From: VRUE01 sp963730315
Lineage (GTDB): Bacteria; Actinomycetota; Thermoleophilia; Solirubrobacterales; 70-9
DNA length: 64,000 nucleotides
Direction of reading: 5' to 3'
Assembly: GCA_963730315.1 (NCBI GenBank)
Contig: CAVSRD010000012.1
Coordinates: 62,001 to 126,000 of the forward strand
This document shows, one piece after another, positions 8,906 through 17,579 of the stretch (position 1 is the stretch's first letter; each line of letters starts with the position of its first letter). The notes under the pieces are model-generated. The model saw nothing but the letters and a program-made list of their open reading frames with translations, was not told the origin of the DNA and searched no databases. The position numbers and the translations under genes were made by a program.

Positions 8906-11900
8906 GCCGCGGCCAGGTCGCGCTTGGTCAGTTGGGCGAGGAACTTGCGCATGCCTTCTACCTCGTCGTCGTCGAGACCCCAGAGCCTTGCCGCCACCCC
9001 ATCGACTGCGTTTTGATCCGGTTCTTCACCAGCCGCGACGGCCACGTGGGCAGCACGTGACGCTTTCAAGATACGGAGATGTCCCTTGTCGGTGGGATCG
9101 AACCCGGGCACGTGCACCACTTTGGTCGTGTGGGTAGAGATGTGGGTGGCAACATAGGCGGCAATCAGGGTGCGGGCAGGGGTGCTGTTCAGTAGACCGC
9201 AGACGTAGTGTGCCTCGTCATCGCTGTCGCAAGCGACCAGAATAACTGTGTGGGCGGGGAGCGGTATTGGATCGCCCTTCGGCATTACTGCAGCAGCAAA
9301 ATCAACTGCAATGTCCTTCCACACCACGCGGTGCGGAGCGAGGGTATAGCCTCCGACGTCAAACATAGACCAGTACGGAGCGTCCACCCCACTCGTGCCT
9401 GAACTGCGCGTGTGATAACGCCTATAGGCCGCACGTGCGCGGAGCGTTGTCTCAAAATGGGCCAGGAATTCATGTGCGCCCGGATAGCGCTTGCGCATTG
9501 TCGTCTCGTCGAACCCTTTGCGAACCTCAGGATCCTGCACAAATAGCAGATGGTTCCAGGTTTGGGCTTGCCACCTCTGTACATCGGTCCCCCGTACGAG
9601 CGGATGAAGCAGGCCAGCCTCAATGCGTCCATACTGTTTCGGGATCTTCTTCTTGCCGACTTCATGCAGGTTGGTTACCGGAACTCGACCCCTAGAGTCA
9701 GGCGTGCCATCGATCGAGAGCCAGTAGATGCCATTGGCTCCACCGGAGTTCACACCCTCGTGCGCTTCATACGCCGGCTCCCCAACCGCGGCCACCTTCC
9801 GCAATGCCGGCACCAACTTCCGCGGCGCGGTAATCCACGGTGAAGTCGGATCCTCGGCGCTTACCGGCGAGGCGACCAACTCCAGCGACCGGGTCTTTGC
9901 GTCCACCTCTTCGTCCGTCGCGTTGCGCGGGATGCCGCGGCGCTCGGTGCGCTGCCAGATCGTGTAACCGACCGGGTAGCGAGTCCGCTGCCCTCGCGTC
10001 CAGGTCATCAGCGCGGTGCGGTTGCTCGCACCCTCGAAGGGCTTAAGGTCGATCATCTCGTCGACGTGGGTGACCTTGACATCCGGGCCGAAGTCGCCGA
10101 CCTTGAAACGGCGGAATCCCTGTCCCGCCCCTGAGGTCTTGAACACCGTCTCGGTGATCACGAAGCCGAGACGCCCTCCGTCGCGAAGCAGTCGCTCGGT
10201 GACCGTGTAGCTCATCAGCATCGCGACGTCCTTCTTGCCGGCGCCGAGCATCGCCGCCATCCCGCCGTGTACGAAGAGGCCGGATCGTTCCCAGATCGGC
10301 TTGGTCCGCTTCCGGTAGGACGCCGGCAGGCTCTCCCAGTTGACCCAGGGCGGGTTGCCGGCGATCACGTCGAAGGGCTGAAGGAATGCGGGCATGAACG
10401 CGTTGCGAATGACCCGTGGCCAGATCCCGTCGACCTCGGCAGTGTGCTGCTCACGGCAGCGTTGGAAGAACTCGTCGAGAATCTTGCGATCCTCGGCCTT
10501 CGCTTCGCAGGCCCGGCCGGCCCGTTTGACGAAATCCTCCGCAGGCCAACCCTCCTCCAGGGCTGCCGAGACGAGGTCGCAGACGTCTCGAAGCTCCCCC
10601 TCGCTTTCGATGCACGTCGGCAGGTCGAAGCGCCCGGCGGCCGTGTCGAGAACCAGTCGGTCGCCGAGCTGAAGCTCCTCACGGGTGGGGCTGACGATCG
10701 AGTCGGCGAGATACACGGGGATGTCCACCGGCTTCCTAACAGCTCCGACGAGCGGGCCCAGAGCGAGGACGTAGTTGGCCCGTGCCGCGACCACGGCGAG
10801 AGGATCGATGTCGAATGCGGCGATCCGCTCGAGGACGGTCTTCAGGGCACGGGCCTCGGCGGCGCCTTCTTCGCGCAGCTGCTCCGTGAGCTTCCCGATC
10901 GCCAGCACTAGGAAGGTCCCGGTGCCGCAGGCGGGATCGAGCAACCGCTGCTCGGGGTCTCCCCTGTAGTCGAGTCGCCCTAAAGTCCGATCTGCAAGCC
11001 AGTCTGGCGTGAAGTACTGGCCGAGAGCGTGGCGTAGCGGTCTCGGCAGTAGGCCCTGGTAGAGATCCTTGAGCAGGTCACGGGCGTCCTCGGGGCTGAC
11101 CCGAAGGGTCGCCGGGTCGTATTCCTTCAGGTGGTCGGCGACGACACGCACGTTGTCTCGCACGGCCGGCGTCCAACCGGCGAGGAACCAGCCGAACACA
11201 TCCGGCTCGATCACGTTGAGCAAGCCGATCTTGCGAAACGGACCGCCCTGGTGCAACCAGGCCATGTCCTCGTGGAGCTCCGCGTCGCCGCCGGCCGCGA
11301 GCTCCCCAAGGTCCCACTCGGCACGCTCAACGAACAGGGAAAGCGCCAGCGTCGCAATCAGCTTGGTGACGAGGGCGAAGTACGTCTGCAGAGCAAAGAG
11401 GGCCCGAGATGGGTCGATCTCTGAAGACCTGACGCCGAACGCCTTGGCAAGCGCTCGGCGTGCGTCGGCTTTGAGAGCTCCCGCCTCACCCGTGACACCG
11501 GTGGCCACGGCGAAGAGCCTCTCCCACTGGTCGAACAGGCGCGCGGCGAGCCCATCGGGCGAGTGGCCCAGCTCTGCGTTCAGCTGGTCGAGCAGCGCGC
11601 GAGAGAGCTGCTTGGCGAGTAGGTTGTCAGAGAAATCTTTGAGCAGGTTGTCGGCCGTCAGCGCTCGCCCGGTTTGAGCAGCCAGGATGCTGGCGAGGAG
11701 CTGCGCGGCGGACCGCTCGTCGACGGCAACTGGTGGATCGACGACCCACCGGCCGGCCCGGTAGCGGGCGAAGATCGCGAAGCGACCGTCACAGGCGACG
11801 CCGGCGAGGCGGTCAGGCGTACGGCGCTCTTTCTCGATCAGACCGTCTACGTAACGGCGTACCTGATCGACCGCGTGTCGGTTGCCTCGGTGCTTACGCG

Positions 11901-12159
11901 CGCCAGACAGCCGTCCGGGTGCCTCCCACTCGACCACCAACCGGTTGAAGACCGCATCGGCCCTACCGGTGACCAGGGTCACCTCTCTTTGCTTCTCCAA
12001 CGGAGGGCTGCCGAGTCGCTGGGCGGCCCGTTCGAGCGCGGCCTCGGCCTTGTCGAGGAACCCCGCCTCATCGCCGGGGTGCTCGTCGGCGGCGCGTTGG
12101 AACGCGGTAACCAGGCGCTTGGCCTCTCTGGCCAGCTTGCTCCGCTCCGGTGCCTTCAA
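8902..12159 (-). CDS. Large type IIG/PglX-like N6-adenine DNA methyltransferase with possible N-terminal nuclease-like domain
   Basis: A 1085-residue protein built like a type IIG or BREX-PglX enzyme. Residues 1-170 contain GRADAVFNRLVVEWEAPG (65-82), which resembles the D...ExK strand of PD-(D/E)XK nucleases but has Glu where the catalytic Lys is expected. The N6-methylase core follows: GQYFTPDWLADRTL near 380, motif I DPACGTGTFL at 408-417 and motif IV GNPPWVNW at 601-608. The C-terminal 400 residues look like a target recognition domain, with an HTVILVACDSDDEAHYVCGLLNS-type block late in the chain split over 1000. The start codon is TTG 12159. It lies 6 bp after the small leading gene. Whether it cuts DNA or only marks self is open. 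Confidence 0.87.
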   Translation of the reverse strand: MKAPERSKLAREAKRLVTAFQRAADEHPGDEAGFLDKAEAALERAAQRLGSPPLEKQREVTLVTGRADAVFNRLVVEWEAPGRLSGARKHRGNRHAVDQVRRYVDGLIEKERRTPDRLAGVACDGRFAIFARYRAGRWVVDPPVAVDERSAAQLLASILAAQTGRALTADNLLKDFSDNLLAKQLSRALLDQLNAELGHSPDGLAARLFDQWERLFAVATGVTGEAGALKADARRALAKAFGVRSSEIDPSRALFALQTYFALVTKLIATLALSLFVERAEWDLGELAAGGDAELHEDMAWLHQGGPFRKIGLLNVIEPDVFGWFLAGWTPAVRDNVRVVADHLKEYDPATLRVSPEDARDLLKDLYQGLLPRPLRHALGQYFTPDWLADRTLGRLDYRGDPEQRLLDPACGTGTFLVLAIGKLTEQLREEGAAEARALKTVLERIAAFDIDPLAVVAARANYVLALGPLVGAVRKPVDIPVYLADSIVSPTREELQLGDRLVLDTAAGRFDLPTCIESEGELRDVCDLVSAALEEGWPAEDFVKRAGRACEAKAEDRKILDEFFQRCREQHTAEVDGIWPRVIRNAFMPAFLQPFDVIAGNPPWVNWESLPASYRKRTKPIWERSGLFVHGGMAAMLGAGKKDVAMLMSYTVTERLLRDGGRLGFVITETVFKTSGAGQGFRRFKVGDFGPDVKVTHVDEMIDLKPFEGASNRTALMTWTRGQRTRYPVGYTIWQRTERRGIPRNATDEEVDAKTRSLELVASPVSAEDPTSPWITAPRKLVPALRKVAAVGEPAYEAHEGVNSGGANGIYWLSIDGTPDSRGRVPVTNLHEVGKKKIPKQYGRIEAGLLHPLVRGTDVQRWQAQTWNHLLFVQDPEVRKGFDETTMRKRYPGAHEFLAHFETTLRARAAYRRYHTRSSGTSGVDAPYWSMFDVGGYTLAPHRVVWKDIAVDFAAAVMPKGDPIPLPAHTVILVACDSDDEAHYVCGLLNSTPARTLIAAYVATHISTHTTKVVHVPGFDPTDKGHLRILKASRAAHVAVAAGEEPDQNAVDGVAARLWGLDDDEVEGMRKFLAQLTKRDLAAA

Positions 12160-12165
12160 TTCTGC

Positions 12166-12441
12166 TCAGGCCGCCTCGGCGTCGCCTTCGAACCACCACC
12201 GCTGGTCGAGCGCGCGCCGGGCTGCCCACTCCGAGCCACGGCTCAGAATCAGGCTGAAGGCCTCATCGGCGGAAACTCCGTACTCCTTGGCGATGGCTGC
12301 CGCCTGGCGCCGGTACTCCCGGTAGGGGTCGTGGTCGTCGTCGATTTCGACCCGGTGGTCGTCGAAGAGGCGATCCTGCATGCCTAGAAAGCTAGCTCGC
12401 GAGACGGACGGCATTGGATCTTGATTGTCCCCTCGATGCAT
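12166..12441 (-). CDS. Small acidic protein of unknown function, first gene of the defence-like operon
   Basis: I do not recognise this 91-residue protein. ATG 12441 is preceded by AGGAAGAG at good spacing, which favours it over an upstream TTG at 12462. A later ATG at 12381 is also possible. The middle is rich in Asp, Arg and His (DDHRVEIDDDHDPYREYRR), and the C-terminal half should be helical. It lies 38 bp after aroH and 6 bp before the large methyltransferase. Small leading proteins in restriction and BREX-like operons can be regulators, inhibitors or assembly partners. None of these can be assigned from sequence. Confidence 0.7.
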   Translation of the reverse strand: MHRGDNQDPMPSVSRASFLGMQDRLFDDHRVEIDDDHDPYREYRRQAAAIAKEYGVSADEAFSLILSRGSEWAARRALDQRWWFEGDAEAA

Positions 12442-12479
12442 GTTCCAAATCTCTTCCTGCAAAAAGCGAAAACCAAGCC

Positions 12480-12869
12480 CTACTGGGCGGCGTGGAGGTC
12501 GGAGCGCAGCTCCTGGGTCGCGCCGAGGTACGCGTGCGCGGGGACATGGCCGACCGGCGCGTAGTAGTGGACCATCGTTCGGATTACCCGCGGCATCGCG
12601 CCGGGCACGGGTATCTCGCGGCTGCAGAGCAGCGGCACCGCGTCGAGCCCGAGGCCACGGGCGGCGACCGCCGGGAACTCGGCGTCGAGGTCATCGGTTG
12701 TGGTGAACAGGCAGCTGACGAGGGCCTCGGGCTCCAGCTCGTTGCGGTCGAGCAGCTCCCGCATCAGGTCGGTTGTCGCCGCGTCGATCGATGCGGTGTC
12801 GTTGGCCTCCGCCTGGACGGCGCCGCGCACCGCGAAGAGGCGCTGGGGCTGGTCGGAGTTCGCGGTCAC
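12480..12869 (-). CDS. aroH: Monofunctional chorismate mutase (AroH class)
   Basis: This small enzyme converts chorismate to prephenate, the substrate of the nearby TyrA. It is 129 residues, the normal size for the trimeric Bacillus-type AroH. The visible family signature includes FAVRGAVQAEAN near the N-terminus (active-site Arg), FTTTDDLDAEFPA, the VPLLCSREIPVPG loop with Cys, and the Arg in MPRVIRTMVHYY. The GTG start at 12869 overlaps the natural rluB stop as GTGA. A longer frame through this region is an artefact of frameshifts in rluB. It is now separated from hisC by the defence-like operon. Confidence 0.9.
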   Translation of the reverse strand: MTANSDQPQRLFAVRGAVQAEANDTASIDAATTDLMRELLDRNELEPEALVSCLFTTTDDLDAEFPAVAARGLGLDAVPLLCSREIPVPGAMPRVIRTMVHYYAPVGHVPAHAYLGATQELRSDLHAAQ

Positions 12870-13576
12870 GGCCCTGCATCTTCCCAAAGCTCGGCGACCT
12901 CTTCCGCGGAGAGGCGGCGCGCTGCGCCCTCGGCGAAGCCCGCCCAGCGCGACCGGGCCGAAGCGGACGCGGCGCAGCGCCGCCACCTCGTTGCCGACCG
13001 CCTCGGCCATGCGGCGCACCTGGCGGTTGCGCCCCTCGCGCAGGACGATCTCGGCCTCGCGCTCGCCGTGCCGGCGCACTTCGGCCGGCGCGGTCGGCCC
13101 GTCGTCGAGCTCGACCCCGGCCGCCAGCCGGCGCAGGTCGGCCTCGGAGGGCGGGCGCCGCAGCTGGACGACGTAGGTCTTCGGGACTTCGTAGCGGGGA
13201 TGGGTGAGGCGGTTGGCCAGCTCGCCGTCGTTGGTCAGCAGCAGCAACCCGGTCGAGTCGGCGTCGAGGCGGCCTACCGGGTAGAGGCGGGCACCCGAGT
13301 CGACCAGCTCGACCACGGTTGGACGACTGCCCGGTTCGCGCGCGGTCGACACCACACCCGCCGGCTTGTTGACCGCCCACACCTCGCGCGGCTCGACCTC
13401 AACGGGCTCGCCGTCGAGCCGCACGTCGTCGCCCTCCCCCACGTCCCGCGCCGGATCGGTGACCACCTCCCCCCCACCTTCACCCTGCCCGCAGCGACGA
13501 TTTCCTCAGCTCCCCGCCGCGAAGCGACTCCTCCATGCGCGAGGAACTTGGCCAGCCGCATGGGCTTCCCACTCAC
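12866..13576 (-). CDS. rluB: 23S rRNA/16S rRNA pseudouridine synthase (RluB/RsuA family), two frameshifts
   Basis: RluB-type enzymes isomerise a uridine in rRNA to pseudouridine. The N-terminal S4 RNA-binding domain (MRLAKFLAHGGVASRRGAEE) is in one frame. The catalytic domain (VNKPAGVVST, then GRLDADSTGLLLLTNDG with the catalytic Asp) is in another. They join at a run of seven C at 13469-13475; an eighth would restore the frame. A second shift near 12938-12945 restores a natural end (AEEVAELWEDAGP) whose TGA overlaps the aroH start. GTG 13576 overlaps scpB; ATG 13561 gives the usual family start. I judge the gene intact in the organism and the breaks to be sequence errors. Confidence 0.86.
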
Positions 13577-14142
13577 TCGGCCCGCTGTTCCCCCGCTTTG
13601 AGCAGCCGCTCGCGCAGCTCCCGCTCGTCCTCGGGCGTAGGGTCGAACTGCGAGGGGTCGGGCAACCGGTCGAGACCGGAGAGCCCGAAGAGGCGTTCGA
13701 ACAGCTCGGTCGTCTTGAACAGCGCCGCCCCGAACTGCGAGCGGCCCGACTCCTCGATCAAACCGCGCTCGGACAGCGTCTGCACCGCCGACTCGGAGGA
13801 GACGCCGCGGATCCGCGCCACCTCGGGGCGCGAGACCGGCTGCAGGTAGGCGACGATCGCCAGCGTCTCGGCCTGCGCCTGGGTGAGCGGCGGCGTGCGC
13901 GGCTTGGCGAGCAGCCGTCGCGCCGCCGCCTCGCTGGCCGGGTCGCTGGCCAGCGAGAAGCCCCCTGCCACCTCGCGCAGCACGACGCCGCGCCGGCCCT
14001 CGCCGAGGTCCTCGCGCAGCAGGTCGATCGCCTCGGCCACCTGGCCCTCGGTCGCCTCGGTCGCCTCGGCCAGGTCCGCGACCGAGACCGGCTGCGGCGA
14101 GAGGAAGAGCAGCGCCTCGATCGTGCGGGGCAGGTCGCTCAC
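13573..14142 (-). CDS. scpB: Segregation and condensation protein B
   Basis: ScpB is the winged-helix kleisin partner that joins ScpA and SMC in the bacterial condensin complex. About 189 residues are encoded from GTG 14142, which follows a GGTGG site; an upstream GTG at 14163 adds seven residues. Two winged-helix units are visible, with the conserved block TQAQAETLAIVAYLQPVSRPEVARIRG in the second half (split by me as TQAQAETLAIVAY and QPVSRPEVARIRG). It is followed directly by rluB, an arrangement found across many Gram-positive lineages. Confidence 0.93.
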   Translation of the reverse strand: MSDLPRTIEALLFLSPQPVSVADLAEATEATEGQVAEAIDLLREDLGEGRRGVVLREVAGGFSLASDPASEAAARRLLAKPRTPPLTQAQAETLAIVAYLQPVSRPEVARIRGVSSESAVQTLSERGLIEESGRSQFGAALFKTTELFERLFGLSGLDRLPDPSQFDPTPEDERELRERLLKAGEQRAE

Positions 14143-14212
14143 GCAGAAACCACCGTTTCGCACTTCGCTCCCGGCGCGGAGAACCAGAGATGCACGCTTG
14201 GTCGCTCCGCGC

Positions 14213-14941
14213 TCATTGCTCCTCTCGCCTGCGGATCTCGATCGGCCCCAGCGGCCGGCTCTGCCTCCACGTCGCCTCGCCCTTGCGGTACAGCTCGAGC
14301 AGGGCGAACAGGGTCACCGCCTGGGTCAGCCGGTCCTCGCCGCCGAACTGCTCGTCGAAGTCGATGCTGGCCCGGCTGGCGAGAGCGTCGCGCAGGGCGC
14401 GCAGCCGCCGCTCCAGCGAGACGGTCGGCCTGATGTGGCCGACGTCGAGCTGGGGCGGCTCCGCCAGCAGCTCGCCGATCGCGGCCGCGAGCCGCTCCGG
14501 CTCGTACACCGCGGTCGCCGCCTCGACCGCGACGCGGCGCAGGTCGGGAGGCAGCGGCGCCGAGCGGTAGAGGTAGCCGCGCGCCGCCTCGAAGCGCTCG
14601 CTCAGCATCGCCGCGGCGTCTCGGTAGCGGCGGTACTCGAGCAGGCGGGCGAGCAGCTCCTCGACCGCCTCCTCCGGCGCCAGCTCCTCGATCCCCTCCT
14701 CGGCGCTGGGCAGCAGCAGCCGCGACTTCAGCTCCAGCAGCGCAGCGATCAGCACCAGGAACTCGGTCGCCACCTCCAGCTCCAGCTCGCCCTCGCGCTC
14801 CAGGTGGGCGACGTATGCGACCACCACCTCGCCCAGCTCGACCTCCAGCAGGTCGACCTCCTCGCGCAGCAGGACCGCGATCAGCAGGTCGAACGGCCCG
14901 GCGAAGACGTCGAGCTCGAGGTCGAGGTCCGCGACGGCCAT
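14213..14941 (-). CDS. scpA: Segregation and condensation protein A (kleisin)
   Basis: ScpA bridges SMC heads in chromosome condensation. From ATG 14941 the protein has 242 residues, a normal length. The N-terminal kleisin block VFAGPFDLLIAVLLREEVDL is plain. The middle is acidic and helical, and the C-terminus carries the winged-helix-type segment ending IEIRRREEQ. A TTG two codons upstream is also in frame. It lies 10 bp after trpS and 70 bp before scpB, forming a trpS-scpA-scpB-rluB-aroH series. Confidence 0.93.
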   Translation of the reverse strand: MAVADLDLELDVFAGPFDLLIAVLLREEVDLLEVELGEVVVAYVAHLEREGELELEVATEFLVLIAALLELKSRLLLPSAEEGIEELAPEEAVEELLARLLEYRRYRDAAAMLSERFEAARGYLYRSAPLPPDLRRVAVEAATAVYEPERLAAAIGELLAEPPQLDVGHIRPTVSLERRLRALRDALASRASIDFDEQFGGEDRLTQAVTLFALLELYRKGEATWRQSRPLGPIEIRRREEQ

Positions 14942-14950
14942 CGTCAAAGA

Positions 14951-15949
14951 CTAGGTCGCTGGGCCGATGCCCATCCGCTCCCTCGCCTCGGCAAGGGTCT
15001 GCGATGCGATCGCGCGGGCCTTCTCGGCGCCGGCGGCGAGCGCTCCCTCGAGCGCCGCCTCGTCGGGCCGCAGCTCGGCGTAGCGCTCTCGGACCGGCGC
15101 CAGCAGCTCGACCACCCCATCGGCCGTCGCCTTCTTCAGCTCGCCGTAGCCGGCCCCGTCGAACTCGCGCTCGATCGCCGCCGGCTCGACCCCGCGCGCC
15201 ACCGCCAGCACTTCGATCAGGTTGCTCACCCCGGGCTTGTCGTCCGCGCGGACGATCTCCCGGCCCGAGTCGGTGACTGCACTGCCCAGCTTCTTGCGGA
15301 TCGCGTCCGGCTCGTCGAGGACGTAAATCGTCCCCGCCTCGGTCGCGCCGGTCGTCGACATCTTCCGCTCCGGCTGCTGCAGGTCCATCACCCGCGCGCC
15401 GACCTCGGGGATGCGGTGATCGGGAACGACCAGCGTCTCGCCGAAGCGCTCGTTGAAGCGGCGGGCGATCTCGCGCATCAGCTCGACGTGCTGGCGCTGG
15501 TCGTCGCCGACCGGCACCTCGGTCGCCTTGTAGGCGAGCACGTCGGCGGCCATCAGCACCGGGTAGAAGAACAGCGCCGCCGAGACCAGCTCGCGCTGCT
15601 TCGCCGACTTGTCCTTGAACTGGTGCATGCGGTTGAGGTCGCCGTGGGAGGTGACCGATGAGAGCAGCCAGGTCAGCTCGGCGTGCTCGAGCACGTCGGA
15701 CTGGCGGAAGAGGATGCAGCGCTCCGGGTCGAGGCCGGCGGCGAGCAGGATCGCGGTCGTGTCGTAGAGCCGCTCGCGCAGCTCGGCCGGTTCGAAGGCG
15801 ATGGAGATCGCGTGCAGGTCGACGATGCAGAAGATCGCCGGCTCGCCGCGCTCCTGCCCCTCCACGTAGTGGCGGATCGCCCCGATGTAGTTGCCGAGGT
15901 GCTTGCGGCCGGTCGGCTGGATGCCGGAGAAGATGACTGGGGCGCCCAC
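14951..15949 (-). CDS. trpS: Tryptophanyl-tRNA synthetase
   Basis: TrpS charges tRNA-Trp. The 332-residue chain has the class I signature in modified form, SGIQPTGRKHLGNYIGA near the N-terminus (HLGN for HIGH), and the second signature as ERKMSTT for KMSKS. The VGDDQRQHVELMREIA block that positions tryptophan is intact. ATG 15949 begins MGAPVIFSG, the usual family start. No T-box or Trp-rich leader is evident in the 47 bp before the upstream MFS gene ends. Confidence 0.95.
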   Translation of the reverse strand: MGAPVIFSGIQPTGRKHLGNYIGAIRHYVEGQERGEPAIFCIVDLHAISIAFEPAELRERLYDTTAILLAAGLDPERCILFRQSDVLEHAELTWLLSSVTSHGDLNRMHQFKDKSAKQRELVSAALFFYPVLMAADVLAYKATEVPVGDDQRQHVELMREIARRFNERFGETLVVPDHRIPEVGARVMDLQQPERKMSTTGATEAGTIYVLDEPDAIRKKLGSAVTDSGREIVRADDKPGVSNLIEVLAVARGVEPAAIEREFDGAGYGELKKATADGVVELLAPVRERYAELRPDEAALEGALAAGAEKARAIASQTLAEARERMGIGPAT

Positions 15950-15996
15950 GGGCGGAGCCTATTCAAGGACCATCCCGGCAGGGGGCCCACTTGACT

Positions 15997-17529
15997 TCAG
16001 GTGACTTCGGCCGCGGGCACTGGTTCAGGCTGGCTTGAGTCGCAGCCGACGCTGTGGCCGCACTCGCCGGCGGGGGCCGCGCCGCTGGCCGGCACCGCTT
16101 CGAGCCGCTGTTTCGGGTTTTCGATTCCGAAGCCGGCGACGATGCCGCCGGCGATCATCAGCACCCCGGCGATCCCGATCCCGAGGTGGAAGGCGGCAGT
16201 CGAGGCATCGGGGGCCGCCGCGGTCAGCGGGCCGCCGCCGACGTCGCCCGCCACGCTGGTGAACTTCGCCGAGATCACCGCGCCGAGCACGGCGATCGCC
16301 AGCAGCCCGGCGACCCGCGAGATGCCGTTGTTGGCGCCGGAGGCGACGCCGACGTGGCGCGGGTCGACCGCGTCGAGGACGGTCGCGGTGAGCGGTGCAA
16401 CGGTCGCCGCCAGCCCGAGGCTGAAGACGAGGACGCCGGGCAGCACGTCGGGCAAGTAGGCGGCGCCCGAGTCGACCCGCAGCAGCAGCAGCAGGCCGAG
16501 GCCGGCGACGATCGGCCCGGCGGTCATCGGCAGCCGCGGTCCCGTCCCCGAGGCGAGCTTGCCGAAGCGCGGTGACAGCACGAAGAGCACGACCGAGATC
16601 GGGGTCGTCGCCAGACCGGCCCCGACCGGCGAATACCCGCCGACCTGCTGGAGGAAGATCGTCACGAAGAAGAGCGCGGCGATCAGCCCGGCGTAGGCGG
16701 CGAGCGTGGTCAGGTTGGCGACCCAGAAATTGCGGATCTTGAACAGCGCGAGGTCGAGCATCGGGTGGCGGGCGCGCGCCTCGCGCAACACGAAGAGCCC
16801 GAAGCAGGCGACCCCGACGACCATCGGAATCCACACCACCGGGTCGCCCCAGCCGCGGCTCGGCTGTTCGATCAGCGCGAAGACGGGCCCGCCCAGCCCC
16901 AGCGCCGAGAGCAAGATCCCGGGCAGGTCCGCGCCGTGGAAGGCCTCGGGGTCACGGCTCTCGGCCACCGCGCGCATGGTCAGCGCCACGGTGACGGCGA
17001 TCAGCGGGATGTTGATCCAGAAGATCGCCCGCCAGGAGAGCGCCTCGACCAGCGCCCCTCCCCCAGCCGGGCCGATCACCACGGCGATCCCGGTCCAGGC
17101 AGTCCAGGTGCCGACCGCCCGGCCGCGCGCCGCCCCCTCGAAGGTCGCCGCGACCAGCGCCAGGGAGCCCGGGACGAGCAGCGCGCCGGCGATCCCCTGC
17201 AGGGCGCGGGCGCCGATCAGGATCCCTACCGTGGGGGCGATCGCGCAGAGGACGGAGGTCGCCGCGAAGCCGAGCAGGCCGGCGACGAAGACCCGCCGCC
17301 GGCCGAACTGGTCGCCGAGCGAACCGCCGACCAGGAGCAGCGAGACCAGGGCCAGCATGTAGGCCTCGACCACCCACTGCTGCCCGGCCAGGCCGGCGTC
17401 GAGGTCTTCGGCGATCGCCGGCAGGCCGACGTTGACAACGGTCGAGTCGAGGAAGACGACCGTCGAGCCGAGGATCGCCGCTACCAGTGTCAGGCGCTCC
17501 TGACGTGACACGCGAGCGAGTGTACGCAC
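15997..17529 (-). CDS. MFS transporter, DHA2 (14-TM drug/H+ antiporter) family
   Basis: A 510-residue membrane exporter with the family C-type signature LDSTVVNVGLPAI in the first helix, the inter-helix motif GDQFGRRR after helix 2, and GPAGGGALVEALSWRAIF in helix 5 (shown in two parts: GPAGGGALVEAL, SWRAIF). About 14 membrane segments are expected. The substrate is unknown; relatives export drugs, dyes or metabolites. GTG 17529 is the most upstream sensible start. There is no clear ribosome-binding site, so the message may be leaderless. An inverted-repeat-like AGTGCGTACACT overlaps the start and could be a TetR-type operator, but no regulator gene is adjacent. Confidence 0.88.
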   Translation of the reverse strand: MRTLARVSRQERLTLVAAILGSTVVFLDSTVVNVGLPAIAEDLDAGLAGQQWVVEAYMLALVSLLLVGGSLGDQFGRRRVFVAGLLGFAATSVLCAIAPTVGILIGARALQGIAGALLVPGSLALVAATFEGAARGRAVGTWTAWTGIAVVIGPAGGGALVEALSWRAIFWINIPLIAVTVALTMRAVAESRDPEAFHGADLPGILLSALGLGGPVFALIEQPSRGWGDPVVWIPMVVGVACFGLFVLREARARHPMLDLALFKIRNFWVANLTTLAAYAGLIAALFFVTIFLQQVGGYSPVGAGLATTPISVVLFVLSPRFGKLASGTGPRLPMTAGPIVAGLGLLLLLRVDSGAAYLPDVLPGVLVFSLGLAATVAPLTATVLDAVDPRHVGVASGANNGISRVAGLLAIAVLGAVISAKFTSVAGDVGGGPLTAAAPDASTAAFHLGIGIAGVLMIAGGIVAGFGIENPKQRLEAVPASGAAPAGECGHSVGCDSSQPEPVPAAEVT

Positions 17530-17579
17530 TGTGTAATCGACATTTCGACCGCTATGCAAACTCGAATGTCGAGCGCACT

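Noticed and set aside
12480..13466. An apparent RluB-AroH fusion of 328 codons
   Set aside because: The natural RluB end is in another frame, and its stop overlaps the aroH GTG. The fusion arises from two frameshifts.
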